From Cyanobacteria bacterium UBA8156 (lineage in GTDB: Bacteria; Cyanobacteriota; Cyanobacteriia; Pseudanabaenales; Pseudanabaenaceae): a DNA stretch of 8,722 nt. Both the position numbers and the translations under genes were made by a program. The notes beneath the pieces were generated by a model. That model was not told the DNA's origin. It did no database searches and saw nothing but the letters and a program-made list of their open reading frames with translations. Position 1 is the stretch's first letter; every line of letters starts with the position of its first letter. The stretch covers positions 1-8,722 of the forward strand of contig DMPD01000186.1 of assembly GCA_003456125.1 (NCBI GenBank). Reading direction: 5' to 3'. Shown here in pieces: positions 6,467 through 8,722 of the stretch.

Positions 6467-7225
6467 TCAAGCAGCCCCGCGCAAATTCTGGATCAGCAAG
6501 AAGGTAGCCACCGCCAACACAAAATAACCAAAGGATTTTTCCAGAGACTTGGCCGGTACCACCCAACTCAGCCCCACCCCGAAACCCATGCCCAAGACGG
6601 CGGCCCCGGTAAAGGTCAGGGCTAACCCACCATCAATCGGCACGGTGCCCAAATACCCCAATACCCCGGTGGCGGATTTCAAGGCAATAATCACCAAGGA
6701 TGTGCCGACGGCTTCTTTCATCGGTGTGTTGCCCAGCAACACCAGCGCGGGAATCACCATAAAACCGCCGCCAATGCCCACAAATCCGGTGAGGGCACCC
6801 ACCCCCAACCCCTCCAAGCCAATCTGCCAGTAGGGATGGGCTCCCCCGGGGCGATCGGGGGTCTCCGGTTTGCGAATCATCAAAAAAGCCGCCACAAACA
6901 TCATTGCCGTAAAACCCAGCAACTGAAATTGCGGCGTGACCACCGGCAGCGCAGCCAACCGGGCCCCCAAATAGGAACCCGCCATGGCGGTAGGAGAAAA
7001 CAACAGGGCCGTGCGCAAGTTCACATTCCCCTGGAGGTAGTGGGGCACGGCCCCCACCACACTGGCGACCCCCACCACCATCAAACTAAGGGCGATCGCC
7101 GCTTTGCCGGGCACCCCCATCACATACACCAAAATCGGTACGGCCAAAATGGAGCCGCCCCCCCCCAATAACCCCAAACTCACCCCGATCGCCACGGCCA
7201 AAGCATGGCCAAACCAAAACAGCAT
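6467..7225 (-). CDS. TauE/SafE-family membrane permease, probable sulfite exporter
   Basis: This 252-residue protein is almost wholly hydrophobic, with roughly eight membrane segments in two homologous halves. Each half opens with the family's glycine-rich signature and a proline (GLLGGGGSILAVP at 18-30; GFVGIGGGFMVIP at 147-159). The halves are joined by a hydrophilic loop near 117-132. Family members move sulfite, sulfoacetate, thiosulfate or related organosulfur anions across the cytoplasmic membrane. Here export of sulfite or thiosulfate made by the neighbouring dioxygenase and rhodanese is the likely task. I chose ATG 7225 because it follows the rhodanese stop by one base and starts directly at the first membrane segment; the frame is open to 7279, but that extension overlaps the rhodanese gene. 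The direction of transport is inferred from context. Confidence 0.9.
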   Translation of the reverse strand: MLFWFGHALAVAIGVSLGLLGGGGSILAVPILVYVMGVPGKAAIALSLMVVGVASVVGAVPHYLQGNVNLRTALLFSPTAMAGSYLGARLAALPVVTPQFQLLGFTAMMFVAAFLMIRKPETPDRPGGAHPYWQIGLEGLGVGALTGFVGIGGGFMVIPALVLLGNTPMKEAVGTSLVIIALKSATGVLGYLGTVPIDGGLALTFTGAAVLGMGFGVGLSWVVPAKSLEKSFGYFVLAVATFLLIQNLRGAA

Positions 7226-7226
7226 C

Positions 7227-7751
7227 TCAGAACGCCCTCCGGTTGTAAGGAAGCCGCGCCAGCAACATCGCCAACCCACAGGTATTGGTCACGCCGGCAA
7301 ACACCAAGCCCGAACCCACAAACCCGCTCAACAGCAAAAACCATGGGGAGACGAACGCCCCCAACACCGCCCCCAACACCACCAGCGATCCCGCCACCAT
7401 TTGCACCTGCCGCATCAGGCTGATGGGAGCCTTGCGGTTCACCGCCACGGGATGGCCCCCCTCCTTCCAAGCCAAAATCCCCCCTTGCAAATGACTCACG
7501 GGCCGATCCCCCACCCGCGCCACCGCTTGGGCGGAACGGTTGCCGCTCTGGCAATACAACACCACCGGCTTCTCGGTGGCGGGCAAATCCTCGGGCCGAA
7601 ACCGCGACAACGGCAACGAAATCGCTTCGGGAATGTGCTCCCCCGCATACTCGCTGGGTTCCCGCACATCCACCAACACCACTTCCCCGGCTTCCCACAA
7701 CGGCCGCAACGCCGCTGCTGTGACTTCTGGGGCTACCTTCAACACCGCCAT
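7227..7751 (-). CDS. Rhodanese domain fused to a DUF2892 membrane domain (YgaP-like)
   Basis: The 174-residue protein has an N-terminal single rhodanese domain (about 5-100) and a C-terminal DUF2892 membrane hairpin (about 107-174). The rhodanese part shows VDVREPSEYAGEHI at 27-40 and the active-site loop CQSGNRS, with the sulfur-carrying cysteine at 67. The membrane part has two hydrophobic helices (115-134 and 137-155) and ends in the DUF2892-type sequence CGLAMLLARLP. Membrane rhodaneses of this kind pass sulfane sulfur between glutathione persulfide, sulfite and thiosulfate. It lies 46 bp after the persulfide dioxygenase and one base before the permease, consistent with one operon. ATG 7751 is preceded by a strong Shine-Dalgarno, AAGGAGG, five bases away. 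The catalytic loop is intact, so activity is expected; the exact donor and acceptor are inferred. Confidence 0.93.
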   Translation of the reverse strand: MAVLKVAPEVTAAALRPLWEAGEVVLVDVREPSEYAGEHIPEAISLPLSRFRPEDLPATEKPVVLYCQSGNRSAQAVARVGDRPVSHLQGGILAWKEGGHPVAVNRKAPISLMRQVQMVAGSLVVLGAVLGAFVSPWFLLLSGFVGSGLVFAGVTNTCGLAMLLARLPYNRRAF

Positions 7752-7797
7752 GCGCTCCTCCTTGGGTTGGATCCTGTGTTTGTCTTGCGAACCATGC

Positions 7798-8481
7798 CTA
7801 GGCGGCTACCCGCCCACATTCTTGGTTGGCCGGCACCGCCATCGCGATCTTGGCCGGATCGGGCAACTGCAATGCCCCCATCAACGCGATAAATTCCCCC
7901 CGGCTGGAATGGGCCAACCGTGGATTCCACCGCTTCTCTTCGCCAATGGTCGAAACCGTGAACCCCCGATAGTCGTGACCCGGATACACCAACGTCTCAT
8001 CGGGCAAGGTGAACAATTTCTGGGTAATGGCATCGTACAAAGCGCCCGCATCCCCGCTCTGAAAATCGGTGCGCCCACACCCCCGAATCAACAGGGAATC
8101 CCCCGTCAGCAAATGCCCGTTCACCCAATAGGCCATATGGCTGTCGGTGTGCCCCAGGGTGGCGATCGCCCGGATCGTCAACCCCCCCAAGGGCAATTCT
8201 TCCCCATCCCCCACAAAGCGATCGGCACAGGTGGCGGTGGCCCCCACCGGCACCACCCCCAAACACCCCGTCCGCTCCCGCAATTGACCGGTGCCGGTGA
8301 CGTGATCGGCATGGATGTGGGTCTCCAAGCAATACCGCAGCCGCAATCCCAACTCCGTCAGCAACTGCAGATCCCGCTCCACCTGCTCCAATACCGGATC
8401 CACCAACGCCGCTTCCCCACCGTCGGCAATTAAATAGGTGTAGGTCGATGTCTCCCGATCGAACAACTGCCGAAACAACAT
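7798..8481 (-). CDS. ETHE1-type persulfide dioxygenase (metallo-beta-lactamase fold)
   Basis: The 227-residue enzyme should oxidise glutathione persulfide to sulfite and glutathione using Fe(II) and O2 in the cytoplasm. The metal motif THIHADH (His55, His57, Asp59, His60), His111 in LGHTDSH, Asp128 in LTGDSLL and His169 in YPGHDY are all present; in ETHE1 the iron is held by the equivalents of His55, His111 and Asp128. The ETHE1 signature RGCGRTDFQ (133-141) and NPRL (186-189) follow, and Arg137 and Arg188 sit at the same distances from the ligand aspartate as the human ETHE1 residues Arg163 and Arg214 thought to bind glutathione. This distinguishes it from glyoxalase II. I chose ATG 8481 because GGAGG lies eight bases upstream; a TTG at 8496 would swallow that site. 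It is the first gene of the operon and has its own promoter. Confidence 0.95.
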   Translation of the reverse strand: MLFRQLFDRETSTYTYLIADGGEAALVDPVLEQVERDLQLLTELGLRLRYCLETHIHADHVTGTGQLRERTGCLGVVPVGATATCADRFVGDGEELPLGGLTIRAIATLGHTDSHMAYWVNGHLLTGDSLLIRGCGRTDFQSGDAGALYDAITQKLFTLPDETLVYPGHDYRGFTVSTIGEEKRWNPRLAHSSRGEFIALMGALQLPDPAKIAMAVPANQECGRVAA

Positions 8482-8509
8482 CTTCGGTGCCTCCAATCCA
8501 TTGGCTTTA

Positions 8510-8533
8510 ACTATATTCTTGTTTAATCATACT
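8510..8533. promoter_or_regulatory. Imperfect dyad in the promoter spacer, candidate ArsR operator
   Basis: ACTATATT (8510-8517), a seven-base spacer, and AATCATACT (8525-8533) form an AT-rich inverted repeat broken by one mismatch and one extra base in the right arm. It lies between the -35 and -10 boxes and overlaps the -10, so a bound dimer would block RNA polymerase. ArsR-family repressors commonly bind AT-rich imperfect dyads in this position, and the operon encodes such a protein. Assignment is by position and symmetry only. Confidence 0.42.
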
Positions 8534-8538
8534 GTCAA
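8510..8538 (-). promoter_or_regulatory. Near-consensus sigma-70 promoter of the sulfur operon
   Basis: Read on the minus strand, TTGACA (8538-8533) is followed by exactly 17 bp and then TATAGT (8515-8510). This is a full -35 consensus and a five-of-six -10. Transcription would begin near 8503, giving a leader of about 20 bases before the dioxygenase start at 8481. The surroundings are markedly AT-rich compared with the genes. Such a strong core promoter fits an operon held off by a repressor. Confidence 0.8.
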
Positions 8539-8548
8539 CCCAGGAGCA

Positions 8549-8557
8549 TGGGATAAT
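8549..8557 (+). promoter_or_regulatory. Extended -10 promoter of the divergent gene
   Basis: TG, one base, then GATAAT makes an extended -10 element 29 bp upstream of the ATG at 8586. No good -35 is seen, which extended -10 promoters can lack. It sits just 10 bp from the -35 box of the oppositely oriented sulfur-operon promoter, so a protein bound at the dyad might affect both directions. Confidence 0.45.
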
Positions 8558-8585
8558 TTGGAAGTCCGGAAACGAGGGGGCTGCG

Positions 8586-8722
8586 ATGACGTTTGAGGAA
8601 GCGATCGCCCAGGCGGGGGAAGTTTTGGCGCAGGGGGAGGCGGGGTGGCGGGCCGAGTTGCCGGGGTTTTGGCAGACGGAGTTGGGGCCGCGGGCCTTTT
8701 GGGTGAGTTGGTTGACGGGGGA
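8586..8722 (+). CDS. Unknown protein, 5' part only (cut by window end)
   Basis: Forty-five complete codons are visible from ATG 8586 and the frame is still open at the window edge. A Shine-Dalgarno GAGG (8574-8577) lies eight bases upstream, and an extended -10 promoter precedes it. The visible part starts MTFEEAIAQAGEVLAQGEAG, an amphipathic acidic helix, and continues with a Trp/Phe-rich segment (RAFWVSWLTG). The overall look recalls small conserved cyanobacterial proteins with a GARGFFVTYLT-like motif, but this is from memory and weak. A HIP1 octamer lies in codons 6-8. It is divergent from the sulfur operon and shares its 104-bp regulatory gap. No function is assigned. Confidence 0.65.
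   Translation, partial: MTFEEAIAQAGEVLAQGEAGWRAELPGFWQTELGPRAFWVSWLTG

Noticed and set aside
7104..7892. 262-codon plus-strand frame
   Set aside because: It is antisense to the rhodanese and to parts of the permease and dioxygenase; the translation is low-complexity His/Pro/Gln-rich.

Overview
The window looks like chromosomal DNA from a GC-rich cyanobacterium. I count about 21 copies of the octamer GCGATCGC (HIP1, the highly iterated palindrome of many cyanobacterial genomes) spread through the genes. The gene set also fits: a photorespiratory glycolate dehydrogenase Fe-S subunit and several cyanobacterial-type hypotheticals. No rRNA, tRNA, CRISPR array or insertion sequence was recognised.

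Layout. Positions 1-618 hold no confident gene. They contain a possible small exported protein on the minus strand, a perfect 14-bp tandem duplication at its 3' end, further frame-broken coding-like stretches and a weak terminator-like hairpin. Positions 619-2415 (minus) encode a complete type I ABC exporter half-transporter. Positions 2581-3006 (minus) encode a small membrane-anchored hypothetical protein. It is divergent from glcF (plus, start probably GTG at 3062), which ends at 4342 with its stop codon overlapping that of the convergent gene.

From 8481 down to 4339 six minus-strand genes form one tightly packed block, in transcription order: ETHE1-type persulfide dioxygenase, rhodanese-DUF2892 membrane protein, TauE/SafE permease, ArsR-family repressor, ECF/CbiO-like ABC ATPase, and a family 2 glycosyltransferase with TPR-like repeats. 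Most junctions are 1-2 bp or overlapping; the exceptions are 46 bp and 49 bp. The first gene is preceded by a near-consensus sigma-70 promoter (TTGACA, 17 bp, TATAGT), and an imperfect dyad fills the space between its -35 and -10 boxes, a natural operator for the ArsR protein.

The first four genes make a coherent sulfur module. The dioxygenase would oxidise glutathione persulfide to sulfite, the rhodanese would move sulfane sulfur between persulfide, sulfite and thiosulfate, the TauE/SafE protein would export sulfite or a related anion, and the ArsR protein with two cysteines may sense persulfide, as BigR/SqrR do. No sulfide:quinone reductase lies in the window. The ATPase and glycosyltransferase at the operon tail have no obvious link to sulfur. 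A divergent gene of unknown function starts at 8586 and runs off the window.
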